Below, in pieces: positions 19,201 to 27,212 of a stretch of DNA of 64,000 nt. The stretch is taken from the NCBI GenBank assembly GCA_965263375.1, contig OZ253669.1, forward strand, positions 372,001 through 436,000, given 5' to 3'. This DNA is from JAJFFW01 sp965263375. Its GTDB lineage: Bacteria; Pseudomonadota; Alphaproteobacteria; Caulobacterales; Parvularculaceae. A program made the translations under genes and the position numbers. The stretch's first letter is position 1. Each line of letters starts with the position of its first letter. The notes under the pieces are model-generated. The model was not told the origin of the DNA, ran no database searches, and saw nothing but the letters and a program-made list of their open reading frames with translations.

Positions 19201-19847
19201 ATATTTTCCGTGGGGATATGATGTTAGCTCATCGTGACTATGCTGGATATGTCAATATAGACGACATGTTCACAAGGCTGCTCTACAGTATCGTGCAGAC
19301 CGGGCTGGCGCCTGCATCTTTCTTTACGCCGTCAAGTGCGGGTGAAAAGCCTACCTATAACGGAACACCGGTTGATGTGGTGTCCCAGGTCGTTGCCGAA
19401 TGTGCTGATGTAGGTGAACAAGGGGTTGCGACTTATACAATCTCGACTGTGGGGAGCGGGTTTGGCAACTCGCTGGATGATTTTGTGGAATGGCTCATCG
19501 AGCTTGGTTGTTCGATTGAGCATATTGGCGATCATCAAGATTGGGTACGCCGGTTCGAGCAGAAAATGAATACAATGGGCGACGTAGAGAAGGGACGATC
19601 TGCGCTTGCCTTGATGTCTGCTTACCGTAAGCCATGGCCAGCCGATCGCCGCGCGCTAGAGTGTCCAAATTACAGTGCACTGGTGAAAAAGTTGAACATC
19701 TCCGACCAGCGGCTTGAGCTTGGGAAATCCCTGATCGAGAAATACTTGACGGATATGCGGTTGCGCGGGGTGCTTGGAATAAGCCCATCTAAGGCAGAAA
19801 AAAAGACCGCTCAAAACAAAACAGCGCTTGAATACGAGTACCAATAA
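16233..19847 (+). CDS. car: Carboxylic acid reductase (adenylation-PCP-reductase)
   Basis: A 1204-aa three-domain enzyme that reduces a carboxylic acid to the aldehyde using ATP and NADPH. The adenylation domain (to about residue 640) shows HSSGSTGVPKGA (~261-272), GYGNTEAG and DRRKDVLKLSQGEYV. The carrier domain has LGGDSLGA with the phosphopantetheine Ser698. The C-terminal Rossmann reductase has TGANGFLGR (797-805) and the catalytic YGATK (Tyr967, Lys971). An ATG at 16233 is preferred over an upstream TTG. It needs a phosphopantetheinyl transferase, which is not in the window. Twelve bases separate it from the SDR gene, so the two are co-transcribed. The substrate may be an aromatic or fatty acid. 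Confidence 0.9.
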   Translation: MEKASVQENTTKKQDLAAERASALVKSDPQLRALVPDFDLTGALSGDGFMLERILDALFTHYKDRPVMGRRRYELKSASGASDVSRHYLPAFDEITYGELQRRIRALAMAWRNDPRCSVQADEFVAIMGFSGIDFATIDYACAFAHTVSVPIQSSVGSRDLIDMLERVEPSVLATSIEDLDFAVERTLEQASIRAVIVFDFDPCVTSEENAFNAAQSALHAAGRSINIISLDALIEDNANIEWSFLPPHRDGWDRLNALIHSSGSTGVPKGAMITDRALRSMWLRRHTGIPVVGFGLAPLNHLMARASLISCLRCGGTNYFTLKSDMSTLFEDIRIARPTTITFFPRILELVYQHYQSQVAEQVRNGVDTAVAEQSVRDEMSKTFLGDRLIGSTVGGAPLAPAIHNFVEDCFNVFLSNGYGNTEAGNGMLALDGVIQSPPVIEYKLRDVPELGYYVTDKPYPRGELCYKTETGIVGYYKQPEATAALFDEDGFSCTGDIVEERKPGHIAVIDRRKDVLKLSQGEYVALGRLGTIFEEKSPFIHQIYLYGTSLTSYLLAVIVPEADQIEKELGADAAQADIKRLLRKELLNVAKIAELKSFEVPRDFIIDPELFSQENGLLSSVRKRLRPALKAKYGPTLDQMYEDNERKQTDELEALKDPKSSLTTQEKLIRLAALNLGVDVNEISQTRSFDELGGDSLGAVIFSLAIEEVFAVSVPADEILAPTGNICAWARSIDKIIELGADALSPFEQVHGKDRTQIHAADLKLSSFIDPAVLDAAKDLPEASAKPQSEHVLITGANGFLGRITCIDWLKRVAKGDGKVICLIRAKNDQDAYARLEKSFADGGAELLADFRELSKGRLQVLAGDISESDFGLDTETYKALAKSVTRIVHIAALVNHVMQYEHMFKPNVCGVAEIIKFAISQQTKPIVFVSSAGVGPFLEADPESETGTKLAETITLSDNYAAGYGATKWAGEHLLKVAHDVYGMPIHIFRGDMMLAHRDYAGYVNIDDMFTRLLYSIVQTGLAPASFFTPSSAGEKPTYNGTPVDVVSQVVAECADVGEQGVATYTISTVGSGFGNSLDDFVEWLIELGCSIEHIGDHQDWVRRFEQKMNTMGDVEKGRSALALMSAYRKPWPADRRALECPNYSALVKKLNISDQRLELGKSLIEKYLTDMRLRGVLGISPSKAEKKTAQNKTALEYEYQ

Positions 19848-19859
19848 GAAGGAAATCGA

Positions 19860-20825
19860 ATGACAATTGATCGATCAAAGTTCGACCACAATTCAACAAC
19901 AACGGACGTTCTCAGTGGGATTGATCTGAGCGGTAAAACCGTCTTTGTGACTGGTGGCTCCAGTGGGCTCGGCGCTGAAACTGCAAGAGCGATGGCCGCT
20001 CAAGGGGCGAAAGTGACAATCACAGCCCGTAATGTAGAGAAAGGGCAAGCGGTCGCCGACCAGATCAACGAAGCTCTCGGGGAGACGCGTGTTGATGTCG
20101 CCGCGTTGGAGCTTGGTTCTTTGAAAAGTGTTCGCGATTGCGCTGCGGCTTATCTTAAAACTCATGATACGATTGATATACTGATTAATAATGCGGGCGT
20201 TATGGTTTGCCCGGCCGCAAAAACCGAGGACGGGTTTGAGCTTCAATTCGGCTCAAATCATTTAGGACACTTCTTGCTGGCTTGTCTGTTGGCGCCGGCT
20301 TTAATTAAAGCAGGAGAAGGGACGCGGATCGTCTCATTGAGTTCCACAGCACATCACATGTCGCCCATCGACTTTGATGACGTGCAGTTTGAAAATCGTG
20401 AATATCATAAATGGATAGCATACGGACAATCTAAAACAGCAAACGCATTATTCGCGGTGGGTATAGATAAACGCCTCAAAGACAAAGGCATTCGCGCCTT
20501 CAGTGTGCATCCCGGTGTTATTCAAACCGAATTGATGCGGCATTTGGATGCCGAAGACGTTAAAATGATCGAAGCGGCGACTGACCCGGAAACCGGTATG
20601 CCGCTCAAAACAGTTCCCGCAGGGGCGGCAACGTCTTGTTATGCCGCCACGGCGCCCGAGCTTGCTGGCATGGGCGGGCTCTATCTGGAGGGTTGCGCCA
20701 TTGCGAAAAGCAATAACGGGCCCGACGGTCGAAGCGGTGTGCGTGATTATGCTTTAGACCCTGATGGCGCTGATCGTCTTTGGGATGTATCTGAACAAAT
20801 GGTCGGTCAAAAATTTGAGTTTTGA
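19860..20825 (+). CDS. Short-chain dehydrogenase/reductase, retinol-dehydrogenase-like
   Basis: A 321-aa NAD(P)-dependent oxidoreductase of the WWOX/retinol-dehydrogenase/protochlorophyllide-reductase-like SDR branch. The cofactor motif TGGSSGLG is at 31-38, followed by NNAGVM and the catalytic YGQSK (Tyr188, Lys192). An AAGAAGGAAATCGA RBS leads into the ATG, 12 bp after car. As car makes an aldehyde, this enzyme probably interconverts that aldehyde with its alcohol. That is inference from the operon. Confidence 0.88.
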   Translation: MTIDRSKFDHNSTTTDVLSGIDLSGKTVFVTGGSSGLGAETARAMAAQGAKVTITARNVEKGQAVADQINEALGETRVDVAALELGSLKSVRDCAAAYLKTHDTIDILINNAGVMVCPAAKTEDGFELQFGSNHLGHFLLACLLAPALIKAGEGTRIVSLSSTAHHMSPIDFDDVQFENREYHKWIAYGQSKTANALFAVGIDKRLKDKGIRAFSVHPGVIQTELMRHLDAEDVKMIEAATDPETGMPLKTVPAGAATSCYAATAPELAGMGGLYLEGCAIAKSNNGPDGRSGVRDYALDPDGADRLWDVSEQMVGQKFEF

Positions 20826-20928
20826 TCTGGCTGATGGCATTGTCACATATGTTATCGAGGCTAAATCTCGCCCTCAGAGTAAGGCGGTCCTCACAGAAGG
20901 CCTTACCTCTATTGAGCAATACGGCTGT

Positions 20929-21543
20929 TCAGAGAAGCACAGATACTTGTGGCGGCAGGGTCGTAGTATTCATCACAGAACGCAGAAATTGTCTATGCCC
21001 TTTGGGTGTAGATATATCATCGTGCTCATCCGACCAATGATCGAAAATACTTTGGAGGTCTATGATTGCTTCTGGTCGAGTGCTTTCATCTGCAACTATG
21101 GTGATTATATTTTGCACAGTATCCCAATTGTATGGAGAGACAGATACGGGTCGCTCAATATAGCACTCATGTTCTTGGGCTACGTTATTTTCCTCTAGCA
21201 TAACAGAGGTTTGTGTATGGCTTGTTTCGCCTTCCTGCCCCCAATTTAAACCATCAGCAACATTTCTTCGAGCCGTCGCCAGTATGTCTGCGTCCGCTTC
21301 TCTAGCTTGGCTTGAAAGCCTTTTTGCAGATGCCTCCGATTGAATTGCCTGCGCCCGTTCGTCAGCGGCAGCTCTGTTTGCTAGTGCAATACGTTTTGCC
21401 GTATCCGCTTTAACCCTTGCGGCCTCACTTTGGATTACCTGAGTATTCATATAATTGTTGACGATTCGAACAAGACTAGGTCCGAATATAACACCTAAAA
21501 TCACAAGCGATGCACTAGAAATCAAAAAGGTCTTTCTGGACAT
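20929..21543 (-). CDS. Hypothetical membrane-anchored coiled-coil protein
   Basis: A 204-aa protein of unknown family. An N-terminal membrane segment (about residues 5-27) is followed by an Ala/Glu/Arg-rich stretch (about 35-90) that should form a coiled coil, then an acidic tail. The start is the ATG at 21543 because a GGAGG lies 8 nt upstream; the longer frame would bury that RBS in coding sequence. It converges on the SDR gene and is unrelated to it in kind. Confidence 0.6.
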   Translation of the reverse strand: MSRKTFLISSASLVILGVIFGPSLVRIVNNYMNTQVIQSEAARVKADTAKRIALANRAAADERAQAIQSEASAKRLSSQAREADADILATARRNVADGLNWGQEGETSHTQTSVMLEENNVAQEHECYIERPVSVSPYNWDTVQNIITIVADESTRPEAIIDLQSIFDHWSDEHDDISTPKGHRQFLRSVMNTTTLPPQVSVLL

Positions 21544-21558
21544 AAAACCAACCTCCAT

Positions 21559-21896
21559 ACCGCCTGATCAGACAAAGATATCTTTATTTTTAAGAGTTTA
21601 GCGTGACCTTTAAACAAAACAATTTGTTAATTTTGTTTGCTGAGATCGCAAGCCTTTTAAACGTTCTGGGTAATCGTGAGAGTGGCATGCACTTGTTCAT
21701 CAGATACTTCCCCATATCTGTTGCCGGGTGCGGGGAACAGACCGTATTTATAATAGTGTCTGGTCGCACGCCCCCACATTGATAACGGCAAAATTATCAC
21801 CCTGACACTGTATGGCCAAGAATATTTCATAAAATGAGCATAAAAAACATATTGCCACAATATCAAGTCGGGATTGCAACAAAGGGAGATACTGCA
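21559..21896. other. Divergent intergenic region with an 8-bp inverted repeat
   Basis: About 340 bp between two unknown genes transcribed away from each other. AAACAAAA (21612-21619) and TTTTGTTT (21631-21638) form a perfect inverted repeat with an 11-bp spacer. It sits about 70 bp upstream of the coiled-coil gene and could be an operator. No convincing gene was seen. Confidence 0.45.
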
Positions 21897-22205
21897 ATGG
21901 GAGACACACGCGTTACACTGAAATTTCCGAACCGAGCAGGCCGTAATCTGGAACTAACGGATCAGATCACACTGAAACCAAATAGGGATGGAATTTATGC
22001 GTTTGAAGACGAGAATGGGCGGCCATTCACACAGGAGGACGGTCTTGTTTTCTTAACGGGCGTCACAGGGAAATTTGAGGGGCACGGTGAGTTAATCCGT
22101 ATTCGCACAGCGGACAGTACAAACCACTGGGTGGCCGAGGTAAAATCGGGACAGCATGGAAATAACATAGAGGCGGTGGCATTCGTGGTGGCGCTCAAAT
22201 TCTAG
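21897..22205 (+). CDS. Hypothetical small protein
   Basis: A 102-aa protein beginning MGDTRVTLKFPNRAG, mostly predicted beta strand, with no signal peptide or membrane segment. AAAGGGAGA seven bases upstream of the ATG at 21897 decides the start; the frame itself is open from 21834. I recognise no family. It stands alone beside the phage-like segment. Confidence 0.6.
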   Translation: MGDTRVTLKFPNRAGRNLELTDQITLKPNRDGIYAFEDENGRPFTQEDGLVFLTGVTGKFEGHGELIRIRTADSTNHWVAEVKSGQHGNNIEAVAFVVALKF

Positions 22206-22258
22206 GGTGCAACGGCACACAAGCCTCCGTCGCCCAAAGGTGCGGCGGGGATGTGCAA

Positions 22259-22327
22259 ATGGAAAGGGAAATCGACTGGATGTGCGGGCGCTGCGGTGCG
22301 AGCCACAGCCTTGTCTATTTTGTCTAA
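22259..22327 (+). CDS. Possible 22-aa CxxC micro-ORF
   Basis: MEREIDWMCGRCGASHSLVY plus FV, with a CGRC zinc-ribbon-like knuckle. GGGG lies 8 nt before the ATG. The same frame is open upstream with a further Cys-Gly-Gly (RCGGDVQ), so it may be the end of a decayed zinc-ribbon gene. Low confidence because of its size. Confidence 0.2.
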   Translation: MEREIDWMCGRCGASHSLVYFV

Positions 22328-22362
22328 AATGCACTGAGGAGCTGGCCCCTAAGCCTTAAAAC

Positions 22363-22460
22363 GAAAAAACCCGCCATAGGCGGACTCAAACCAGCCACGT
22401 CCGCGCATCTGTTAACGACGCGCGGAAGGCGACAAAATTACCTATAGAGTTATTTCGCCC
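22363..22460 (-). ncRNA. Probable C4-type antisense RNA (phage immunity RNA)
   Basis: On the minus strand a 6-bp stem CCGCGC/GCGCGG (22401-22406 with 22420-22425) carries a loop with GTTAAC. The single-stranded segment GGACGTGGCTGGTTTGAG follows. Then comes a terminator hairpin CCGCC-TAT-GGCGG (22371-22383) followed by GTTTTTT. A further weak stem GGCGA/TCGCC brackets the 5' part. From memory this architecture and the ACGTGGCTGG segment match the C4 antisense RNA class of P1- and P4-like phages. No antirepressor gene lies downstream, so it is an orphan here. Confidence 0.55.
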
Positions 22461-22666
22461 TAGTGAGTGTTCTTTTCAATGTCAGAAGTTGTGGTGATTG
22501 CAACTGCTGAAGTTCCCGTTGCCAAGAGTTTGACGCCCGTGGTGCTGACCCGTCGCGTGGATGAGGCGATGGTGCGCCCGCGATGTTCGACCTCTGCCGA
22601 AATGATCAACACGTGCTCGCGCGCTGCTGGCAGCGATCTTTTACGTCTTTGGTGTGTTTGCGTGGC
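22460..22666 (-). pseudogene. Relict open frame upstream of the C4-like RNA
   Basis: A 68-codon minus-strand frame without an ATG ends SDIEKNTH just before the C4-like RNA. It contains RGRTIASSTRRVSTTGVKLL. It resembles, from memory, sequence that accompanies C4/Ash regions in enterobacterial P4-like prophages. It may be a non-coding conserved segment rather than a gene. Confidence 0.3.
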
Positions 22667-22884
22667 CTAATGCCGATGATGCCTTAACAAGTCGACGCTT
22701 TCGCGTGGCTACGAGGCTAAGTCAGCTACCGACAATCGCGAAATGGTGAAGTCACATAGCGGTTATCGCATGCATGCTTGTAAGCTCAGTCTCACTATTG
22801 GGAACGTTCGCGATGCAGGCGGAGCCATTCTCTAAGAAATCTTATCTGTCACAAAACCTTCACTGGTTAAATCTTTTCACGCTA

Positions 22885-22900
22885 TATAGTGCTAGCACAA
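22885..22900 (+). promoter_or_regulatory. GTGCTAGCAC operator of the ABC importer operon
   Basis: The perfect 10-bp palindrome GTGCTAGCAC (22889-22898) overlaps a TATAGT -10-like box (22885-22890), 44 bp before the importer ATG. An almost identical block precedes the phn operon and the TonB receptor at 39.3 kb. The likely binder is the PhnF-type regulator encoded at the end of this transcription unit; that is inference. Confidence 0.72.
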
Positions 22901-22941
22901 TATTTTGACGATCTGAATAGACTCTAATACCTGGGTATCGC

Positions 22942-24162
22942 ATGACTTCCGTTGAGATCTCATCATTGGAGAAAAGCTTTGGAGATACGCAAGTACTCTC
23001 AGAGATTAAGCTTCGCATAGAGTCAGGCGAATTCATTTCGCTTCTCGGCGCTTCCGGAAGCGGAAAGTCTACCCTTTTGCGCATCCTGGCTGGGCTCGAA
23101 CATCAGGATGCGGGCACGATTAAATTCAATGGCCAATGCGTTGATTCGCTCTCGGCTAAAGATCGCGGCATCGCCATGGTGTTCCAGTCCTATGCGCTTT
23201 ATCCGCATATGAATGTTTTTGAAAACATGGCCTTGCCCCTGGAAATGATGCGACTTTCGTGGAATGAGCGCCTACCCTTTATCAAGAGGGCGTCACCCTC
23301 AGCTAGGGAGAAAAATCAAAGGATTAAGTCCGATGTTATCGAGACCGCGAGAGTTTTGGGGCTAGAAAATCTTCTCAGCCGGAAACCCGGAGAGCTGTCC
23401 GGGGGGCAAAGGCAAAGAGTCGCTATTGGCCGGGCAATCGTTCGCGATCCAACCCTATTTTTAATGGATGAGCCATTATCTAATTTAGACGCCGCATTAC
23501 GAACCCAAATGCGAAAAGAGCTAAAAGCGCTTCATAATCGTCTTCGCAAGACAATTGTTTTTGTGACTCACGATCAGTCAGAAGCGATGACCCTTTCCAA
23601 CCGTATTGCGGTGATGTCGGGCGGGAGAATAGTACAGTTTGCCCCTCCGCATGAAATCTACTCGAAACCCAAAAATGTTTTCGTTGCCAAGTTTATTGGT
23701 CGTCCAGAGATTAATTTGGTACAAGGCACTCATCTAGGCGATGGCCGCGTAAGCACAATTGTTGGCGAGTTCCAGTTAAGCTCAGCAAGCAATCTTGGTG
23801 AGGTGGCGACAATTGGAATCCGCCCAGAAAGCTTTTCTATTGACCGAAAAGAACGACTTGGTTCAACCCTGCGGGGCGAACTCACTGACATCGAGAATCA
23901 CGGCTCAGAATTGTTCCTTGAGATCCGTGTTGAAGACCAAACTATTCGTGCTCGATCCTCAATGGCCGATATCGAAGACATCGGTGTGGGTGCAATAGTA
24001 TCTTTCGGTATGAATGTTTCGTCCCATCTATGTTTTAATGACGATGGAGATTTGGTTTGCGGTTCTGTCATCTATAACCAGAACGCGCCGCATACTGAAG
24101 CCTCTTGCAAACCAATAAAAGCACTACACGACCAAGGTAACGAAGCCGTGGTGAAGTCGTGA
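22942..24162 (+). CDS. ABC importer ATPase, UgpC/MalK type
   Basis: A 406-aa ATP-binding subunit that powers a carbohydrate-type (CUT1) ABC importer. The Walker A GASGSGKST lies near residues 34-42, and LSGGQRQRVAIGRA, Walker B LFLMDEP and the H-loop VTHDQSEA are present. The C-terminal ~130 residues form the TOBE/OB regulatory domain of UgpC-like proteins. A loop after MMRLSWNERLP is longer than usual. The downstream permease starts within its stop codon (GTGA). Its link to the phn operon by a shared operator suggests a phosphorus-containing substrate. Confidence 0.9.
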   Translation: MTSVEISSLEKSFGDTQVLSEIKLRIESGEFISLLGASGSGKSTLLRILAGLEHQDAGTIKFNGQCVDSLSAKDRGIAMVFQSYALYPHMNVFENMALPLEMMRLSWNERLPFIKRASPSAREKNQRIKSDVIETARVLGLENLLSRKPGELSGGQRQRVAIGRAIVRDPTLFLMDEPLSNLDAALRTQMRKELKALHNRLRKTIVFVTHDQSEAMTLSNRIAVMSGGRIVQFAPPHEIYSKPKNVFVAKFIGRPEINLVQGTHLGDGRVSTIVGEFQLSSASNLGEVATIGIRPESFSIDRKERLGSTLRGELTDIENHGSELFLEIRVEDQTIRARSSMADIEDIGVGAIVSFGMNVSSHLCFNDDGDLVCGSVIYNQNAPHTEASCKPIKALHDQGNEAVVKS

Positions 24163-25049
24163 AGGATGCGCCTAATAATCATCAGGCGACGTCCTCTGCC
24201 GTGGCCCTCTCGATGCCAGCAATTATAGGAATGATCCTTTTGATCATTGGCCCTGCGCTCGCCATTGTGCTGATGGCTTTTACCGAATGGTCCTTCGGCG
24301 ACAGCTCATTCAAATGGGTTGGGATGGACAATTTCTTAGGTCTTATCGACGACAATCGGTTCAAAGCGGCCATAGGAAATACGTTATTATATGTGATTGT
24401 CACCGTCCCGGTCACTATTTCCATTGCGTTATTCCTCACTCTCCTAATTGAGAGCCGGAAGTTCCTTCGATCATTTTATCGTGCGGCTCATTTTCTACCC
24501 GTCATGGCGACACTTGCTGCGATGGCTCTTGTTTGGGAAGCCATGCTGCACCCAACCCTTGGGGGGATAAATGAGGTCGCAGGATGGCTTGGCGCGCCTC
24601 AGCCGAATTGGCTTCGAGACCGATCCACAGCATTACCCAGCCTGATGATGATCGGTGTCTGGCAGCATCTTGGCTTGGCAGTCGTCTTGTTTATGGCGGG
24701 TCTTCGGTCGATCCCAAAAGAGGTGTTTGACGCAGCGCAGGTAGATGGTGCAGACGGAGCGATAGATAAATTCCGAGTTCTTATTTGGCCACTTTTGGGG
24801 CCAACAACCCTGTTCGTCAGTATCATTATAGCACTTCGTGCATACAGAGTATTCGATAAGATTCTTGTGCTTACACAAGGTAGGCCGGGTTATGCGACAG
24901 AGTCTTTGATGCACACAATCTATGCCGAGAGCTTCTTGTTTTTGAACACAGGATACGGTGCTGCGGCTGCACTTGTTTTTTTCGTTGGTTTGTTGGGATT
25001 GACCTTTCTTCAAGTAAAGGTCGGTGAACGTCGGGTTCATTACACATGA
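24159..25049 (+). CDS. ABC importer permease 1, UgpA type
   Basis: A 296-aa inner-membrane permease with about six membrane segments. The cytoplasmic EAA loop contains AAQVDGADGAIDKFRVLIWP, which docks the ATPase. The start is GTG, overlapping the ATPase stop by 4 bp. It overlaps the next permease by ATGA at 25046-25049. The family imports glycerol-3-phosphate, glycerophosphodiesters or sugars. Confidence 0.9.
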   Translation: MKDAPNNHQATSSAVALSMPAIIGMILLIIGPALAIVLMAFTEWSFGDSSFKWVGMDNFLGLIDDNRFKAAIGNTLLYVIVTVPVTISIALFLTLLIESRKFLRSFYRAAHFLPVMATLAAMALVWEAMLHPTLGGINEVAGWLGAPQPNWLRDRSTALPSLMMIGVWQHLGLAVVLFMAGLRSIPKEVFDAAQVDGADGAIDKFRVLIWPLLGPTTLFVSIIIALRAYRVFDKILVLTQGRPGYATESLMHTIYAESFLFLNTGYGAAAALVFFVGLLGLTFLQVKVGERRVHYT

Positions 25050-25843
25050 GCAGATTAGATCGTAGATTAACCGTCAGTGTCATTGGTCATGGCTTGCTCG
25101 CGCTGTCCAGCGCAATCATGGTGGGCCCTTTTTTATGGATGATCGTACAGTCTTTTTTGTCTACCGATGGGTTTACATTCTCTAATTATATTGAAGCTGT
25201 AACGCGTGTTCCTTTCCTCCAGTTTTTGCTGAACGGATTGCTCGTCTCCCTGACAGTCCTGGTATTACAGCTCATTATAGCCGCACCTTGCGCATATGCG
25301 CTCGCGAAACTCACATTTCCAATGCGCAGCATGTTGTTTGGGTGCGTGTTGATAACGCTGCTGATCCCGCCGGAGCTTCTGGCATTACCACTATTTTTGG
25401 CGTTCGGTGCGCTAGGACTTCTAGACACATACGCAGCCTTAGTCATTCCGTTTGTCATATCGCCATTTGCGATATTCTTGTTACGCCAATTTTTTAAAAC
25501 CGTCCCAAACGAAATGATAGATGCCGCGCGTTTAGACGGCATGTCTGAATTATCGATTGTGTGGAGATTAATGGTTCCGATGGCAATGCCGGCAATCGCT
25601 GCCTTCTCGATTCTATCGATCATTAGCCGTTGGAATGGCCTTTATTGGCCGTCTATTGCTGTGAAATCGATAGAGCTTATGCCGCCGTCGACGGGAATAG
25701 TTTTGTTTAGCAGCGAAGAGACGGGAACTGATATCGGCCCGTTGATGGCAGCGGCATGCCTCGTTGTAGCGCCATTGCTGGTAGCCTTCTTCCTAGCACA
25801 GAAACGTATCATCGACGGAATGACGTTAGGCGCAAAGCCATAG
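25046..25843 (+). CDS. ABC importer permease 2, UgpE type
   Basis: A 265-aa permease with about six membrane segments and the EAA loop AARLDGMSELSIVWRLMVPM. It pairs with the preceding permease to form the channel. It is translationally coupled to it and followed 26 bp later by the binding lipoprotein. Confidence 0.9.
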   Translation: MSRLDRRLTVSVIGHGLLALSSAIMVGPFLWMIVQSFLSTDGFTFSNYIEAVTRVPFLQFLLNGLLVSLTVLVLQLIIAAPCAYALAKLTFPMRSMLFGCVLITLLIPPELLALPLFLAFGALGLLDTYAALVIPFVISPFAIFLLRQFFKTVPNEMIDAARLDGMSELSIVWRLMVPMAMPAIAAFSILSIISRWNGLYWPSIAVKSIELMPPSTGIVLFSSEETGTDIGPLMAAACLVVAPLLVAFFLAQKRIIDGMTLGAKP

Positions 25844-25869
25844 AGCCTTTGAGAAATCAGATTTCTATT

Positions 25870-27108
25870 ATGCTAAGAAATTTTATACAGCTATTCTGCA
25901 TTGCTCCTTTCGTCATGTCGCTTTTCAGCTGCAGTGCGCCCAGTGATGATCGATTGTCAATTGAGATCATATTTGCACCTAGCAGATACATGCCGACTTT
26001 CAAAAAGCTTGAGGAACAGTTTGAGGCTGCCAATCCCGACATTGATATTCGACTGATTGGGCAAAACAACTACAACGAAAGCACTCAGTTCATTCTGAGA
26101 AATGCGATGACGGGTCGCGTGCCGGATGTTGTTCACCAAGGATATGGGCGAGCAAGCATCTTGCTGGATCGCGACATGGCCGCCGACCTCCCAACACAGA
26201 TTCATGATAATCCAGATGACTTGGTCTCTAAATCAAGCGCCGAACTTTGTGAGCGAGAGGGGAAAATTTTATGTATTCCAGTTGCAGCATCAATACCGGT
26301 CGTTTTCTACAACAAAGCGCTCGTGGAGTTCTATAACGATGCACCAAGCTGGTCAGAAATCCTTTCACAAACGACCAACGCCAATTCAGAAAACAAAGAT
26401 GTGATGGGAGGATACTTTCGTCTTGAAGGGGCAGGCAGCTATCCAATGGAAATTGTACTGGGCAGCTTGGGAGAGCGAATAAGTAAGACCCACTCAGGTA
26501 CAATTAGTCTGGGCGGAGCGTCGAGTTTAGCGCCTTTTGAGATTGTCGAAGCTTTTCGAAAGTCGGGGATGATCGATATGAGCCGGAGTCAAGCCATTCA
26601 GCAGTTTGCTGCAGGAAAAATGGGCGTTATGGTCATGTTTAGTAGCTATGCAGGCGGATTAAAAGATCAAATCGGAGAACGCTTTGAGTTGGGTATCGTT
26701 GCCACTCCCCGCAACAAGCAAAACAATGCTACAGTCCCAACAGGAGGCAGTGTTGGAATGATACTGACGCGGGAACCGTCACGCCAAGAAGCTGCATGGA
26801 AGTGGTTAGTATTTTTCAGAAGTCCTGCAGCTCAGGCGCTTCTCGCCCAGGAAACGGGCAACCTTCCAGTGATCCGTCTCCCAAATGCAAAACCCTATAA
26901 GGAAGAGCACAATAACAGGCTTGCTGAGTTGGCACAGGAAGCTTTGCCGCGTTCACGACCGCCATTTTCAGGTTTTGGAAGCGAGACAATTGAGATAAAC
27001 ATTGCGATTGAGGATGCACTCCTTGCGACTCTGCGGGCCGAGAAAACACCGGCCGAGGCTCTGACCGAGTTACAAAAAGAGTTAAGCGCTTATAATCGTG
27101 TGGAATAA
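25870..27108 (+). CDS. Extracellular solute-binding lipoprotein of the Ugp-type importer
   Basis: A 412-aa family-1 solute-binding protein. The signal peptide ends in the lipobox LFSC (Cys near residue 19), so it is a periplasm-facing lipoprotein. FKKLEEQFEAANPDIDIRLI and DVVHQGYGRA match UgpB-like proteins. I place the start at the ATG at 25870; the frame runs open further up inside the permease gene but would hide the signal peptide. It is the last importer gene before the PhnF-type regulator and sets the substrate of the system. The ligand is not readable. Confidence 0.88.
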   Translation: MLRNFIQLFCIAPFVMSLFSCSAPSDDRLSIEIIFAPSRYMPTFKKLEEQFEAANPDIDIRLIGQNNYNESTQFILRNAMTGRVPDVVHQGYGRASILLDRDMAADLPTQIHDNPDDLVSKSSAELCEREGKILCIPVAASIPVVFYNKALVEFYNDAPSWSEILSQTTNANSENKDVMGGYFRLEGAGSYPMEIVLGSLGERISKTHSGTISLGGASSLAPFEIVEAFRKSGMIDMSRSQAIQQFAAGKMGVMVMFSSYAGGLKDQIGERFELGIVATPRNKQNNATVPTGGSVGMILTREPSRQEAAWKWLVFFRSPAAQALLAQETGNLPVIRLPNAKPYKEEHNNRLAELAQEALPRSRPPFSGFGSETIEINIAIEDALLATLRAEKTPAEALTELQKELSAYNRVE

Positions 27109-27212
27109 GATTCACTAAGATCATTTGCCGTCCTTAGATGTCGGAGGACTGGCACGAATACACAAAGTGCTATAAAGCTAGCAGTTCACTATTTTGCGAG
27201 TGGGGATTGTTA

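Larger units (their letters stand above)
22206..22941. other. Intergenic segment with phage-immunity-like elements
   Basis: About 735 bp with no standard gene. It contains a possible 22-codon ORF, a probable C4-type antisense RNA, a relict minus-strand frame and, at the right end, the operator/promoter of the ABC importer (all listed separately). The stretch 22670-22860 shows nothing I can interpret. Confidence 0.6.

Noticed and set aside
21657..21866. 69-aa minus-strand ORF
   Set aside because: It lies in the promoter region of the 102-aa gene, with no RBS or motif.
22467..22670. 67-aa plus-strand ORF rich in VVVIATAEVPVAK
   Set aside because: It is the antisense of the phage-like relict frame and has no RBS.
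22942..27108. PhnCDE phosphonate importer
   Set aside because: The ATPase has a UgpC/MalK-type C-terminal domain, there are two CUT1 permeases and the binding protein is UgpB-like, so it is not PhnCDE.
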